From Lachnospiraceae bacterium UBA7784 (GTDB taxonomy: Bacteria; Bacillota; Clostridia; Lachnospirales; Lachnospiraceae), in assembly GCA_002480925.1 (NCBI GenBank), contig DLDA01000037.1:16924-80923 (forward strand): a stretch of DNA of 64,000 bases, given 5' to 3'. Shown here in pieces: positions 34,402-43,465 of the stretch. Both the position numbers and the translations under genes were made by a program. The notes beneath the pieces were generated by a model, which made no database searches, was not told the origin of the DNA, and worked only from the letters and a program-made list of their open reading frames with translations. Numbering within the stretch: the first letter of the stretch is position 1; every line of letters starts with the position of its first letter.

Positions 34402-34899
34402 ATGGAAATAGAACGCAAATTCATGATCGATAAGGATCGTATTCCCTTTGACATAACCGCATTTCCCTCTCTTGTTATGAAGCAGGGATATATCCTTCAT
34501 TCACCGGCTCTTAGAATAAGAAAGGAGAATGAAAAATATGTCCTTACCTACAAGGACAGCGGCGGGCTTTCAAGAGAAGAGATAAATGTAACTCTGCCTG
34601 AGTCTGCCGGCCTGAAGCTTTTTGGCAAGTGCGACGGCCATATCATCGAAAAGACCAGATATCTGATACCGTCTGGAAACAGAGATGACTCCACAGGCCG
34701 CGATCTTACTATAGAGCTCGATATCTTCCACGGGGATCTCGATCCGCTCTGCTATGCTGAGATAGAATTCGATTCCGAGAAGAGTGCTCTCTCATATGAT
34801 CCGCCTGAATGGTTCGGGCGTGAGCTTACCGGTATTAAAGGCTATTCCAACAGTGACCTCTCTCTCTACGGGGCTCCGCAGTCACTCAGCCATTCCTAA
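34402..34899 (+). CDS. CYTH-domain (triphosphate tunnel) protein
   Basis: 165 aa. It begins MEIERKFMID, the ExExK signature of the CYTH superfamily, followed by KQGYILHSPALRIRKENEKYVLTYKD and a run of alternating acidic/basic strands (IELDIFHGDLDPLCYAEIEFDSE). Bacterial short CYTH proteins hydrolyse inorganic triphosphate or thiamine triphosphate. GAGG lies 6 nt before the ATG. It stands alone on the plus strand and its last 14 bp overlap the convergent DUF1653 gene. Confidence 0.9.
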   Translation: MEIERKFMIDKDRIPFDITAFPSLVMKQGYILHSPALRIRKENEKYVLTYKDSGGLSREEINVTLPESAGLKLFGKCDGHIIEKTRYLIPSGNRDDSTGRDLTIELDIFHGDLDPLCYAEIEFDSEKSALSYDPPEWFGRELTGIKGYSNSDLSLYGAPQSLSHS

Positions 34900-35419
34900 G
34901 CCTGGTGGTCTCGAACCTTTTCCTGGTGGCTATGCAATGCAGCAGCTCATCTATACGATTCTCGATTGGGCCGTCATCTATTATGAAGTCGAGTGATGCA
35001 GCCATATTGTCAAGAACAGTATCATCTATTTCATTCTGCTCTGCCATCCGCTTTGCTATACGGAATTTTTCCTCGAAATCATCAGTGTCGAGAAAGGAGA
35101 GCATATCATTAAGCTCAGGTGATCCCTCCCCTGTGTCTATGGAATCCTCTTTAGCCTTCTCATCATCCACTTCACCAGCTGTTTCTGACTCTAAGCGGCT
35201 TCTTGCGCCAGATACAAGGGCCTCATTTCCTGTATGGCCTGCCGCCTTCATTTTCTCCCGGAATCTATCCTTTGGAACTGCTATCCTAAGAAAATCACCG
35301 AACAGCTGCTGTATGATCACCAGATCACCTTCATCGCTGGCACTAATGGCTGTACAGGTCACCTGATAAAGCCTTCCGCCTGTATCCCTATATTTCTCTC
35401 CGGGAATAATCTGATTCAT
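34886..35419 (-). CDS. DUF1653-like protein with acidic C-terminal extension
   Basis: 177 aa. The first ~55 residues (PGEKYRDTGGRLYQVTCTAISASDEGDLVIIQQLFGDFLRIAVPKDRF) resemble DUF1653, a small beta domain of unknown function usually about 70 aa. The remainder is an acidic, helical extension that I do not recognise. AAGGAAG precedes the ATG. It is 27 bp downstream of the EAL gene and probably the last gene of the pyr/pur block. Confidence 0.65.
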   Translation of the reverse strand: MNQIIPGEKYRDTGGRLYQVTCTAISASDEGDLVIIQQLFGDFLRIAVPKDRFREKMKAAGHTGNEALVSGARSRLESETAGEVDDEKAKEDSIDTGEGSPELNDMLSFLDTDDFEEKFRIAKRMAEQNEIDDTVLDNMAASLDFIIDDGPIENRIDELLHCIATRKRFETTRLRNG

Positions 35420-35446
35420 TATGCTTCCTTCTTTCTATAAAGCTTG

Positions 35447-37399
35447 TCATGCTGCACCGTTGAATCTCCTGACATAATTCAGGAATTCGTCCTCTTGGAC
35501 CGGCTTGGAATAGTAATATCCCTGAAGATATCTGATCCCGGCTGTTACCAGACGATTCTTCTGGTTCTCCGTCTCGACTCCCTCTACAACCGCTTCCTTT
35601 CTCAGTCCATGTATCAGCTCGATCATATTATTGAACAGGATCTCATTGTCATGATTCTTGAATGAATTCCAGAGAAAGCTCTTGTCTACCTTTATGATCC
35701 GAAACGGATACTTCATAATGTATGAATAGTTGGCATTTCCTGTACCGAAATCATCAAGAGAAAATGTAAATCCCATATCCAGAAGTTTTCCAAGTACATT
35801 CTCCATTGTAGACTCACTGTTAATAACCGCAGACTCTGTTATCTCTAGATTGATTTCATCGGATGTAACTCCGTACTTATCCATTATCCGGGCAAACCTG
35901 TCCGGGAGATCGGTATCCATACACTGGATAGTCGAAAGATTCACCTCAATGAACTCTATACCCAGCTTTCTAGGATTATTCTCATAGATGAACCTGCACA
36001 CCTTTTCAAATACTATTTCACCGATCTTTCCTACCATTCCAGCCTGTTCGGCGATCTTTATGAATTCCTCTGGAGAAACATAGCCAAGATCCTTGTCCTT
36101 CATCCTGACGAGTGCCTCCGCAGAATGTATCCTGTTTGTCATGGAATCAAATATAGGCTGATAGAAGACCTCGAAGGTATTCTCATTCAAAGCCCTGTTT
36201 ACAGCCACCTCGACCATGGTCCTTCTGGCATCCGACTTCATGACCTCTCCGGCAAAAAGCACCTTGCTCGAAGGCAGTTTCACATCGTATCCCCTGTCTG
36301 CAAAAGCAAGCATCTGTTCCATACGGCTTATATCATACGGCATCGATCCTATAAGAACCTGAGCTGTATATACTGCCGGTGTATTCCTGTAGATCCATTC
36401 CCGCTTGAACCTGTCAAGGATATATGCTGCCTTGTCAAGCGCAGCCTCCTCTGTACTGTTGAACATCATAACAGCATAGGTCAGCTGTTCAAGATGATAA
36501 ACATGGGTCCTGTCGCCGGACAGCTGCGACATCCAGTTACCTATGGTCCTTATAAGGCCTGAGGTTATCTCCTCTCCCATAGTGACCTCATAGAGGTCGT
36601 TCTTCCTGATACGGACAGAAATAATATAGGAGGTATAGTCGGTCCCATCAAACAGAAGCCTGGTCTCCCGCATCAGGGCAGCCTTGTTCATAAGGGATGT
36701 ACCCTCCTCGAATGTCAGCATATCGTTTTCTATGTTGATATAGACTATCAGCATACATAGTGACTGAAGAAAGAGAGTAATCCTAAGGTGATCATTGAAG
36801 CAGGATATCATTATAGCCGCTACAAATCCAAGCATAACCTCTGTCACATATCTCAGGTCTCTCTGGGCAAAGTTCTTCCAGTTAAAGATGATGATTCCCG
36901 CAAGTACAGCGACATAGGCAAGGACTAATCCGTAATATATAACCCCATACAGGGGGCCATGTCTGTAGAGTCCGAGCGGACTATAGAAATAAAGCAGTTT
37001 CCTTAGAGGAGGAACGAACTCGAACAGGGTGAATATCATCTGAGGGATCGATATAAGGACAAAGTCCCTTCTGGTGACATTCCTGAAATTCTCAAGTATC
37101 TGCAGCAGATAAAAAGCCATGAAATAGTACAGAGTTTCCATTGAGTAATGGGCCAGTATAGTAATCGCAGTACTTGCCTGCATACCGGTAATCCATATAC
37201 GGTCCCTTATCAGGGCATCAAGGTTCTGTCCGACAGTTGCTGTCATCATCAGGACAAGGATCGTGACAAAAAGCCTTGATCTGTTGTCCCTGGCCTTCTT
37301 TCTGCTAAGGAAAAAAATAAGGATAACCGCATCCATCAGGAATGCTGCTATATTAAAATTCAGATTATACTTTCCCGGAGTATAAATCATACCGATCAT
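35447..37399 (-). CDS. Membrane EAL-domain c-di-GMP phosphodiesterase with degenerate GGDEF
   Basis: 650 aa. Seven or eight membrane segments (residues about 8-230) form an N-terminal sensor-like region. A GGDEF-like region without a recognisable GGDEF motif follows (about 255-390). The C-terminal EAL domain (about 400-645) looks intact: SAEALVRMKDKDLGYVSPEEFI, EVNLSTIQ, INLEITESAV, FSLDDFGTGNANYSY, IIKVDKSFLWN and VVEGVET. It should hydrolyse c-di-GMP. ATG 37399 has GGAGG 6 nt upstream, and the longer ORF to 37438 overlaps the upstream gene. It lies at the tail of the nucleotide biosynthesis block. PilB's MshEN domain and the Tad locus are possible downstream processes, by inference only. 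Confidence 0.88.
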   Translation of the reverse strand: MIGMIYTPGKYNLNFNIAAFLMDAVILIFFLSRKKARDNRSRLFVTILVLMMTATVGQNLDALIRDRIWITGMQASTAITILAHYSMETLYYFMAFYLLQILENFRNVTRRDFVLISIPQMIFTLFEFVPPLRKLLYFYSPLGLYRHGPLYGVIYYGLVLAYVAVLAGIIIFNWKNFAQRDLRYVTEVMLGFVAAIMISCFNDHLRITLFLQSLCMLIVYINIENDMLTFEEGTSLMNKAALMRETRLLFDGTDYTSYIISVRIRKNDLYEVTMGEEITSGLIRTIGNWMSQLSGDRTHVYHLEQLTYAVMMFNSTEEAALDKAAYILDRFKREWIYRNTPAVYTAQVLIGSMPYDISRMEQMLAFADRGYDVKLPSSKVLFAGEVMKSDARRTMVEVAVNRALNENTFEVFYQPIFDSMTNRIHSAEALVRMKDKDLGYVSPEEFIKIAEQAGMVGKIGEIVFEKVCRFIYENNPRKLGIEFIEVNLSTIQCMDTDLPDRFARIMDKYGVTSDEINLEITESAVINSESTMENVLGKLLDMGFTFSLDDFGTGNANYSYIMKYPFRIIKVDKSFLWNSFKNHDNEILFNNMIELIHGLRKEAVVEGVETENQKNRLVTAGIRYLQGYYYSKPVQEDEFLNYVRRFNGAA

Positions 37400-37418
37400 A
37401 TCGCTCCTCCCTCTGGTC

Positions 37419-38216
37419 TTAATCCATAAGAAGATCAAGAAGCTTTTTTGAGGTCTTAATATGTCTGCTGTTGTTTACTATACCGAATACAGGGACTGTA
37501 TCCTTATAGATCCCGTTCTTCTTGAAGTAAGGACTGTCAGTTAAAACTATTCCTACAGGAACCGGATCATCCATCTTATTCGGATCAGGCATTTCGAAGG
37601 AATCAAGTGACTCCTCCTTCCTTGCCTTATTCGGATCCTCCTCCAGAGCATTACTTCCATCGGAAGATTCCTGTGTCTTTTTCTGAAGCTTTTTTACCTC
37701 TGTAATATCCACATAATAAAGCTGATCTTTGTATTTTTCAAGCTGGTCCTGACCAAATACCTTTCTAAGATCACAGAAGCTTGCCAGATTGACATAATAT
37801 CTGAAGTTCCACTCATCGCAGACCATTGCATCGAGGCTTCCCTTCATCATCTCTGCGCTTATAGCTGTATTGCTGCCTATATCCTGCTGGGTATACAAAC
37901 CTCCCGGGGTCAGCATTCTATGCGCATTGATTTCTATGGTCTTCGCCGAAATATCTATATCTGCTGTCTTTGCAAGCTCCTGAATAAGCCCATCTATCGC
38001 TTCCTGATCACCCGCGCTGGTATTTATCATCTCAGCCTGATATGCAAGCGGCTTCTTTTTAAGCTGTGAATGGATAAGCACTGCCGCAAAGATCGCCAAT
38101 CCTGCTATCACGAGGACCCAGATCAGGTAATAATGCATGAAGTAGCCTAGTCTGTGCTTTAGTGAGCTTCCTTTCTGCTTTTCCCATTGCTCTCTGATAT
38201 CGTCTCTGACTGCCAT
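37419..38216 (-). CDS. Membrane-anchored extracytoplasmic protein of unknown function
   Basis: 265 aa. A basic N-terminal segment (REQWEKQKGSSLKHRLGYFMHYY) precedes one membrane helix (LIWVLVIAGLAIFAAVLIHS, about residues 33-52). The rest should lie outside the membrane: an alpha/beta-looking domain (GSLDAMVCDEWNFRYYVNLASFCDLRKVFGQDQL) with an Asp/Glu/Lys-rich insert. The pattern recalls solute-binding-like proteins, but I recognise no family. Between DUF4250 (gap 9 bp) and the EAL gene (gap 19 bp), so co-transcribed. Confidence 0.65.
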   Translation of the reverse strand: MAVRDDIREQWEKQKGSSLKHRLGYFMHYYLIWVLVIAGLAIFAAVLIHSQLKKKPLAYQAEMINTSAGDQEAIDGLIQELAKTADIDISAKTIEINAHRMLTPGGLYTQQDIGSNTAISAEMMKGSLDAMVCDEWNFRYYVNLASFCDLRKVFGQDQLEKYKDQLYYVDITEVKKLQKKTQESSDGSNALEEDPNKARKEESLDSFEMPDPNKMDDPVPVGIVLTDSPYFKKNGIYKDTVPVFGIVNNSRHIKTSKKLLDLLMD

Positions 38217-38225
38217 CTGTATCCC

Positions 38226-38402
38226 TCAGACAAACTGATTCACTTCCGGATCATATTCATATCCTATAGCGCCAAGTCTTGCCTTGATCTCTTCCTCGCT
38301 CATGCTGAACTTGCCTGCAAGCATCTTCAGATCGGGCTCTTTATCCCTGAGCTGCATATTCACTATTGACAGAAGCATTGCAGGATCCTTTGGTAGTTCC
38401 AC
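38226..38402 (-). CDS. DUF4250 small protein
   Basis: 58 aa; start GTG 38402 with GGAG 6 nt upstream, stop TGA 38226. The sequence begins MELPKDPAMLLSIVNMQLRD and ends IGYEYDPEVNQFV, the characteristic DUF4250 pattern (LPKDPxMLLSxxNxxLRD ... GYxYDxExNQF). The function is unknown; the fold is probably a small helical DNA-binding-like bundle. It fills the gap between purD (11 bp) and the membrane-anchored protein gene. Confidence 0.85.
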   Translation of the reverse strand: MELPKDPAMLLSIVNMQLRDKEPDLKMLAGKFSMSEEEIKARLGAIGYEYDPEVNQFV

Positions 38403-38413
38403 AAAAATCTCCT

Positions 38414-39706
38414 TTATTTTCCTGAGGCAGCCTCATCGATCGCATGACCTATATCGTGCCTCATATACTTATTACTGAAGTCAACCCATTCGGTAGCAGC
38501 ATATGCCTTATCCCTTGCCTGGGCCAGATCAGCTCCAACAGCTGTTATTCCTAAGACTCTTCCTCCGTTTGTAAGGGTAGTCTTTCCATCATCTGCAAAT
38601 TTCGTGCCGGAATGGAAGCAGTAATATTCCCTGTTGTCAAATCTCGGATCCGAAAGTCCTGTTATAGGGAAACCCTTGTCATATTTAACAGGATATCCGT
38701 CACTTGCCAGGATCACACAGCATGCAGCATTATCCTCGAACTCAACCTTTATCTGGTCAAGTGTCCCGTCCACACAATGCTCCATAACATCTATTATATC
38801 TGTCTTCTGTCTCGGCAGTACGACCTGAGCCTCTGGATCTCCGAAACGGCAGTTATACTCGAGTACCTTAGGCCCCTCTGGAGTAAGCATAAGTCCAAAG
38901 AAGATCACTCCAACAAATGGTCTTCCCTCTGCTGCCATGGCATCCACTGTCTTCTGATAGATATGCTTTCTGCAGAACTCATCCACCTTTTTTGTATAAT
39001 AAGGCGAAGGACTTATATTGCCCATTCCTCCAGTATTCAGTCCTGTATCATGGTCACCGGCTCTCTTATGGTCCATCGCCGAGCTCATAAGCTGGATAGT
39101 CTTTCCATCCGTATATGACAGGACTGAGACCTCCGGTCCCGTCATGAACTCTTCGATCACTATTGTATCACCGGCATCTCCGAACTTCTTGTCCTCCATA
39201 AGGGTCCTTACTCCCTCAAAGGCCTCTTCCCTGGTCTCACAGATTAAGACTCCCTTTCCGAGAGCAAGCCCGCTTGCCTTTAAGACTATAGGTATCTTTG
39301 CTGTCTTAAGGTATGACAGCGCCTCCTCTGGATCTGTGAAGGTCTCATAGGAAGCCGTAGGTATACCGTACTTTTTCATCAGATCCTTGGAAAAAGCCTT
39401 GCTGCCCTCGAGTATGGCTGCATTCTTCCTTGGTCCGAATACCTTGAGCCCTGCTGCTTCAAACTCATCTACTACTCCACCTACGAGCGGATCGTCCATT
39501 CCTACGATAGTAAAGTCAATCTGTTTTTCCTTTGCGAAGTCTACAAGCCCCTTGAAATCCATTGCAGGAATCGGTACGCATTCTGCTACTGAGGCGATAC
39601 CGGCATTCCCCGGCGCAGCATATATCTTGTCAACTCTTGGACTTTTGGAAACCGCAACACAGATCGCATGCTCTCTTCCGCCGCTTCCTATTACAAGTAC
39701 TTTCAT
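38414..39706 (-). CDS. purD: Phosphoribosylamine-glycine ligase
   Basis: 430 aa ATP-grasp enzyme, second step of purine synthesis (PRA + glycine to GAR). It opens KVLVIGSGGREHAICVAV. ATP-grasp elements are KASGLALGKGVLIC, the SGMP-equivalent DHKRAGDHDTGLNTGGMGNISPSPYY, and VLEYNCRFGDPEAQVVLPR. Length is typical. It is the last of four contiguous pur genes here; the remaining pathway genes lie elsewhere. Confidence 0.97.
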   Translation of the reverse strand: MKVLVIGSGGREHAICVAVSKSPRVDKIYAAPGNAGIASVAECVPIPAMDFKGLVDFAKEKQIDFTIVGMDDPLVGGVVDEFEAAGLKVFGPRKNAAILEGSKAFSKDLMKKYGIPTASYETFTDPEEALSYLKTAKIPIVLKASGLALGKGVLICETREEAFEGVRTLMEDKKFGDAGDTIVIEEFMTGPEVSVLSYTDGKTIQLMSSAMDHKRAGDHDTGLNTGGMGNISPSPYYTKKVDEFCRKHIYQKTVDAMAAEGRPFVGVIFFGLMLTPEGPKVLEYNCRFGDPEAQVVLPRQKTDIIDVMEHCVDGTLDQIKVEFEDNAACCVILASDGYPVKYDKGFPITGLSDPRFDNREYYCFHSGTKFADDGKTTLTNGGRVLGITAVGADLAQARDKAYAATEWVDFSNKYMRHDIGHAIDEAASGK

Positions 39707-39716
39707 CAGTTCTCCT

Positions 39717-40430
39717 TTATCTGGCTATCTTAACAACATTGTCAGAAACTCTTATCCTGTCATGGGCTATAAGATCAATAGCTCCCGGCAGAAGCTTCCA
39801 CTCCGCCTGCTCCATTATCCTTCTCTGCAGGGTCTGGGCTGTATCGTCGTCTCTTACATAGACACATTTCTGCATTATGATCGGACCTGTGTCGGTTCCC
39901 GAATCCACGAAGTGGACTGTCGCTCCGCTTACCTTTGCTCCTTTTCTTAGGACTCCCTCGTGAACATGCAGTCCGTAGTATCCCTTTCCACAAAAGGCTG
40001 GTATTAGGGACGGATGGATATTTATTATCCGGTCAGGAAATGCCTCTACTATCTCAGGAGGTATCACGACTAAAAATCCTGCAAGAACGATCAGATCTAC
40101 CTTTTCCTCCAAAAGCGCCTCGAGAAGGGCCCTGTTGAATTCTGCCCTGTCCTGAAATGACTTAGGGGAAATGCATCTGCTCTTTATACCGCAAAGCTCT
40201 GCGCGCTTTAATGCATAGGCATCGCTATTATTGCTTATTACAACAGCAATCTGGGTATCATTTATGACGCCCTCCTCCATCGATCCGCAGATCTCTGAGG
40301 CCGTATGCTCCTTATCCTTATCGAGGAGCCCTGAAAGTCCTGTCTGGCCCTTTTTTCCTCTCTCGATCGAATCTATTATGGCCTGAAGATTGGTCCCTCC
40401 GCCGGAGACAAGCACTGCTATCCTCAGCAT
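39717..40430 (-). CDS. purN: Phosphoribosylglycinamide formyltransferase
   Basis: 237 aa, third purine step (GAR to FGAR with 10-formyl-THF). It has VLVSGGGTNLQAIIDSI at the N-terminus, VLAGFLVVIPPEIV, the catalytic NIHPSLIPAFCGKGYYG with Asn/His, and the Asp loop VHFVDSGTDTGPIIMQ. It is about 35-40 residues longer than usual because of an insertion around residues 25-60 (KGQTGLSGLLDKDKEHTASE). The ATG overlaps the purM stop by 7 bp. Confidence 0.95.
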   Translation of the reverse strand: MLRIAVLVSGGGTNLQAIIDSIERGKKGQTGLSGLLDKDKEHTASEICGSMEEGVINDTQIAVVISNNSDAYALKRAELCGIKSRCISPKSFQDRAEFNRALLEALLEEKVDLIVLAGFLVVIPPEIVEAFPDRIINIHPSLIPAFCGKGYYGLHVHEGVLRKGAKVSGATVHFVDSGTDTGPIIMQKCVYVRDDDTAQTLQRRIMEQAEWKLLPGAIDLIAHDRIRVSDNVVKIAR

Positions 40431-41452
40431 AGTGTGACACCCTTCTCTCCTGACTCGATCTCTCCGATCACGAAAGGCTCATCTCCGGCAGACCTTGCTG
40501 CCTCCATTGCCTTATCAACGTCAGCTGCATCAAGAGCTAAGACCATTCCTATTCCCATATTAAATGTATTATACATCACATGAGAATCTATGTTGCCTTT
40601 TTTCTGCATAAGAGGGAAGATAGGCTGCATAGGATATGAATCCTTTCTGATCACTGCCCTTACTCCGTCATGCAGCATCCTCGGTACATTCTCATAGAAG
40701 CCGCCGCCTGTGATATGGCTTACCCCGTGAAGTCTTACGCCTGCGGCCTTTATAGCCTTAAGCGCATGAACATATATCCTTGTCGGGGCAAGAAGCACCT
40801 CTCCCAAGCTCTTTCCGCCAAGCTCATCATAAACCGTATCAAGAGATTCCCTTGTCATCTCAAATACATTTCTGACAAGCGAGAAGCCATTTGAATGGAT
40901 TCCTGTAGACTTAAGCCCTACAAGTACATCTCCGTCCCTTATCAGCTCGCCTGTGATCAGGTCCTTTCTGTCTGCGACTCCGACCGAAAATCCTGCCAGA
41001 TCGTACTCATCCTCTGGCATCAGTCCCGGATGCTCGGCTGTCTCTCCGCCTATAAGAGCACAGTCCGCCTGCTTGCAGCCCTCTGCAACTCCCTTTACTA
41101 TAAGAGCTATCTTCTCCGGATAGTTCTTGCCACAGGCAATATAATCAAGGAAAAATAATGGCTCTCCGCCAGCACAGGCAACATCGTTTACACACATTGC
41201 GACTGCATCAATACCAATCGTATCATGCTTGTCCATTAAGAATGCGAGCTTTACCTTGGTTCCGCATCCATCTGTACCTGACAGGAGGACAGGATCCTCC
41301 ATCCTGCTGATGCCTGACAGATCAAAGGCTCCTGAGAATCCACCGATTCCTCCAAGGACCTCCGGTCTCATGGTCTCCTTTACATATTTCTTCATAAGCT
41401 CGACTGACTTGTAGCCGGCCTCAATATCCACTCCGGAATTCTTGTAATCCAT
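40424..41452 (-). CDS. purM: Phosphoribosylformylglycinamidine cyclo-ligase
   Basis: 342 aa ATP-dependent enzyme making AIR. It opens YKNSGVDIEAGYKSVELMKKYV. Family motifs are GTDGCGTKVKLAF, GIDAVAMCVNDVACAGGEPLFFLDYIA, LIGGETAEHPG, GLKSTGIHSNGFSLVR and HITGGGFYENVPRML. Normal length; 18 bp after purE, overlapping purN. Confidence 0.97.
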   Translation of the reverse strand: MDYKNSGVDIEAGYKSVELMKKYVKETMRPEVLGGIGGFSGAFDLSGISRMEDPVLLSGTDGCGTKVKLAFLMDKHDTIGIDAVAMCVNDVACAGGEPLFFLDYIACGKNYPEKIALIVKGVAEGCKQADCALIGGETAEHPGLMPEDEYDLAGFSVGVADRKDLITGELIRDGDVLVGLKSTGIHSNGFSLVRNVFEMTRESLDTVYDELGGKSLGEVLLAPTRIYVHALKAIKAAGVRLHGVSHITGGGFYENVPRMLHDGVRAVIRKDSYPMQPIFPLMQKKGNIDSHVMYNTFNMGIGMVLALDAADVDKAMEAARSAGDEPFVIGEIESGEKGVTLC

Positions 41453-41470
41453 TTGCTTCCTTTCCCAGGC

Positions 41471-41983
41471 TTACTGTTCCTTTAAATATTCCTTGTAACC
41501 TATCTTATTAAGCTTCTCGTTCTTCTCCTCGACCTGTTTCTTAAGATTATTCACATAGGCCTTAAGCTTCTTCAAAAGCTCCTGATCTGATACAGCAAGG
41601 ATCTTTGCAGCAAGGATACCTGCATTTACTCCGCCGTTAATGGCAACTGTTGCCACCGGAATCCCGCTTGGCATCTGTACTATAGAATAAAGTGAATCTA
41701 CTCCGCCAAGATCAGAGGTCTTCATAGGTATTCCGATGACCGGCATAGGGAAAAGTGCTGCACACATTCCCGGGAGATGAGCTGCCTTCCCTGCTCCGGC
41801 AATTATCACCTTTACTCCTCTTTCCTCTGCTGTTTTAGCATAATGAAAAAACTCCTCAGGCTCTCTGTGAGCGCTTATCACATTGATCTCATAGCTTATG
41901 CCGAGCTCGTCAAGAACTCCGCAAGCCTTTGCCATGATCGGAAGATCCGAATCGCTTCCCATTACTACTGATACCTGTGCCAT
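41471..41983 (-). CDS. purE: N5-carboxyaminoimidazole ribonucleotide mutase (class I PurE)
   Basis: 170 aa. It has VVMGSDSDLPIMAKACGVL, INVISAHREPEEFFHYA (catalytic His), IIAGAGKAAHLPGMCAALFPMPVIGIP, and GGVDSLYSIVQMPSGIPVATVAINGGVNAGILAAKIL. The sixth purine step. A Lys/Glu-rich C-terminal tail slightly extends the usual length. The gene lies 14 bp after the small membrane gene. Confidence 0.97.
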   Translation of the reverse strand: MAQVSVVMGSDSDLPIMAKACGVLDELGISYEINVISAHREPEEFFHYAKTAEERGVKVIIAGAGKAAHLPGMCAALFPMPVIGIPMKTSDLGGVDSLYSIVQMPSGIPVATVAINGGVNAGILAAKILAVSDQELLKKLKAYVNNLKKQVEEKNEKLNKIGYKEYLKEQ

Positions 41984-41997
41984 GTTAATAATCCTTT

Positions 41998-42330
41998 CTA
42001 TTGTAATACTTTAAGTAACCCTGTTACATATAATATAACATTTCCTGCTAATGCCGCCACCGGCAGTATCACTCCAGCCCACCTTGATGAGGCAGAATAG
42101 CCCTCTCTTTTGAAGAACCTTATTCCAAAGCATACTGCTGCAAGACTCAGAACAAAGAAAATCATAGTGATCCCTGTCATTGTGCGGGAAAGCCTTCCTG
42201 CCACCACCTGATATGTCCCTGTAAAAATTACTAAAAGCCCTGCTGCACCTATGCCAGCGCAGACCAGTGATCTTACCGATACATTGCCTCTCTCTCTTCT
42301 TTTCCTACGTTTCAGCTGAACGCGGCTCAT
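41998..42330 (-). CDS. Small membrane protein of unknown function
   Basis: 110 aa with a strongly basic N-terminus (VQLKRRKRRERGN) and three hydrophobic segments (about 24-45, 50-70, 85-105). I do not recognise a function. The ATG overlaps the VanZ-family stop by 4 nt and the gene lies 14 bp before purE, so it is certainly within the operon. The shape suggests an inner-membrane accessory protein. Confidence 0.75.
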   Translation of the reverse strand: MSRVQLKRRKRRERGNVSVRSLVCAGIGAAGLLVIFTGTYQVVAGRLSRTMTGITMIFFVLSLAAVCFGIRFFKREGYSASSRWAGVILPVAALAGNVILYVTGLLKVLQ

Positions 42331-42782
42331 CTCTTTTTCCTCCGATGATAATGAATATAATAGACTATGCTTCCCAAAAGCGTCCCCATGGTATTAAGGA
42401 TCACATCATCCACATCGCAGCATCCTACTCTCGTAAAGAGCTGTGTAAGCTCTATCGCACAGGAAAAAAAGAATCCGCTGAGTGTGACTGAAAGTATGAC
42501 TGCCCTTGTCTTTCTACGGAAAAAAGTCATAAGAGCTCCATATGGCATAAATATCAGCACATTACCGGCAAGGTTTGTAAATGCCACATATGGCATTGTC
42601 TTTATCAGTCCTGCATATCTCTTTATCTCTCGAAACGGTGTCGCGTTATATCTTACCACGCCTCCTAAATTCCTGCTCCGCCACTCCATGAAGAAGAGGA
42701 TGTAGCACATCGCGATAAGGTAAAGGATGAAAAGTATTATTCCTATTACCTTTTTCGCTCCGTCATATTTCTTCCTGCTCAT
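42327..42782 (-). CDS. VanZ-family membrane protein
   Basis: 151 aa with four hydrophobic segments. VanZ signature: FTNLAGNVLIFMPYGALMTFF, then CAIELTQLFTRVGCCDVDDVILNTMGTLLGSIVYY, with the conserved E-x-x-Q and DxDDxxxN residues. VanZ-like proteins confer low-level teicoplanin resistance in enterococci, but most homologues have no known role. It overlaps pyrE and the next gene by 4 nt each. Confidence 0.9.
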   Translation of the reverse strand: MSRKKYDGAKKVIGIILFILYLIAMCYILFFMEWRSRNLGGVVRYNATPFREIKRYAGLIKTMPYVAFTNLAGNVLIFMPYGALMTFFRRKTRAVILSVTLSGFFFSCAIELTQLFTRVGCCDVDDVILNTMGTLLGSIVYYIHYHRRKKR

Positions 42783-43456
42783 CTTGCGGCGCCATACTCC
42801 TTGTAATAATCATCGATTCTTGACTTCATCGCATCATCTATTATAAGGCTGCCTTTATAGGGCTTATTGTAAAGGCATTCGACAACCTCCTCCATTGTAA
42901 CGATAGAGGTGGTCTTCATATCAAACTCCTCTGCTATCTGATCGAGAGCTGCCTTATCAGAGCTTCCTCTTTCCATCCTGTCAACCGATACCACCAGCCC
43001 GATTACCGATGCTTGGGCCTGTGCCTTTATTATAGGATAAGTTTCCCTAATGGATGTACCTGCTGTGGTCACATCTTCTATTATCACGACCCTGTCGCCG
43101 TCCTTTATCGGAGATCCAAGTAGTATTCCCTTCTCTCCATGATCCTTTGCCTCCTTACGGTTGGCACAGTAGCCTGCATCGATCCCATGGTTCTCGCTTA
43201 AGGCTATAGTTGCTGCTACCGACAAAGGTATCCCCTTATATGCCGGTCCGAAAAGTATATCAAAGTCACTTCCGAAGCTGTCAACTATTGCCCTTGCGTA
43301 GTACTGCCCAAGCTTCTTCAGCTGGGAACCTGTCCTGTAGTATCCGGTATTTACAAAGAAAGGTGTCTTCCTTCCGCTTTTGGTCACAAAATCACCGAAC
43401 CTGAGGACATTGCAATCTATCATGAAATGGATAAAGTCTTCCTTATACTGTTCCAT
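42779..43456 (-). CDS. pyrE: Orotate phosphoribosyltransferase
   Basis: 225 aa; orotate + PRPP to OMP, the fifth step of UMP synthesis. It has KSGRKTPFFVNTGYYRTGSQL, LFGPAYKGIPLSVAATIAL, FCANR-type YCANRKEAKDHGEKG, and the PRPP loop VVIIEDVTTAGTSIRET. Normal length. The gene lies 9 bp after pyrD. Confidence 0.97.
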   Translation of the reverse strand: MEQYKEDFIHFMIDCNVLRFGDFVTKSGRKTPFFVNTGYYRTGSQLKKLGQYYARAIVDSFGSDFDILFGPAYKGIPLSVAATIALSENHGIDAGYCANRKEAKDHGEKGILLGSPIKDGDRVVIIEDVTTAGTSIRETYPIIKAQAQASVIGLVVSVDRMERGSSDKAALDQIAEEFDMKTTSIVTMEEVVECLYNKPYKGSLIIDDAMKSRIDDYYKEYGAAR

Positions 43457-43465
43457 TATATCTCC

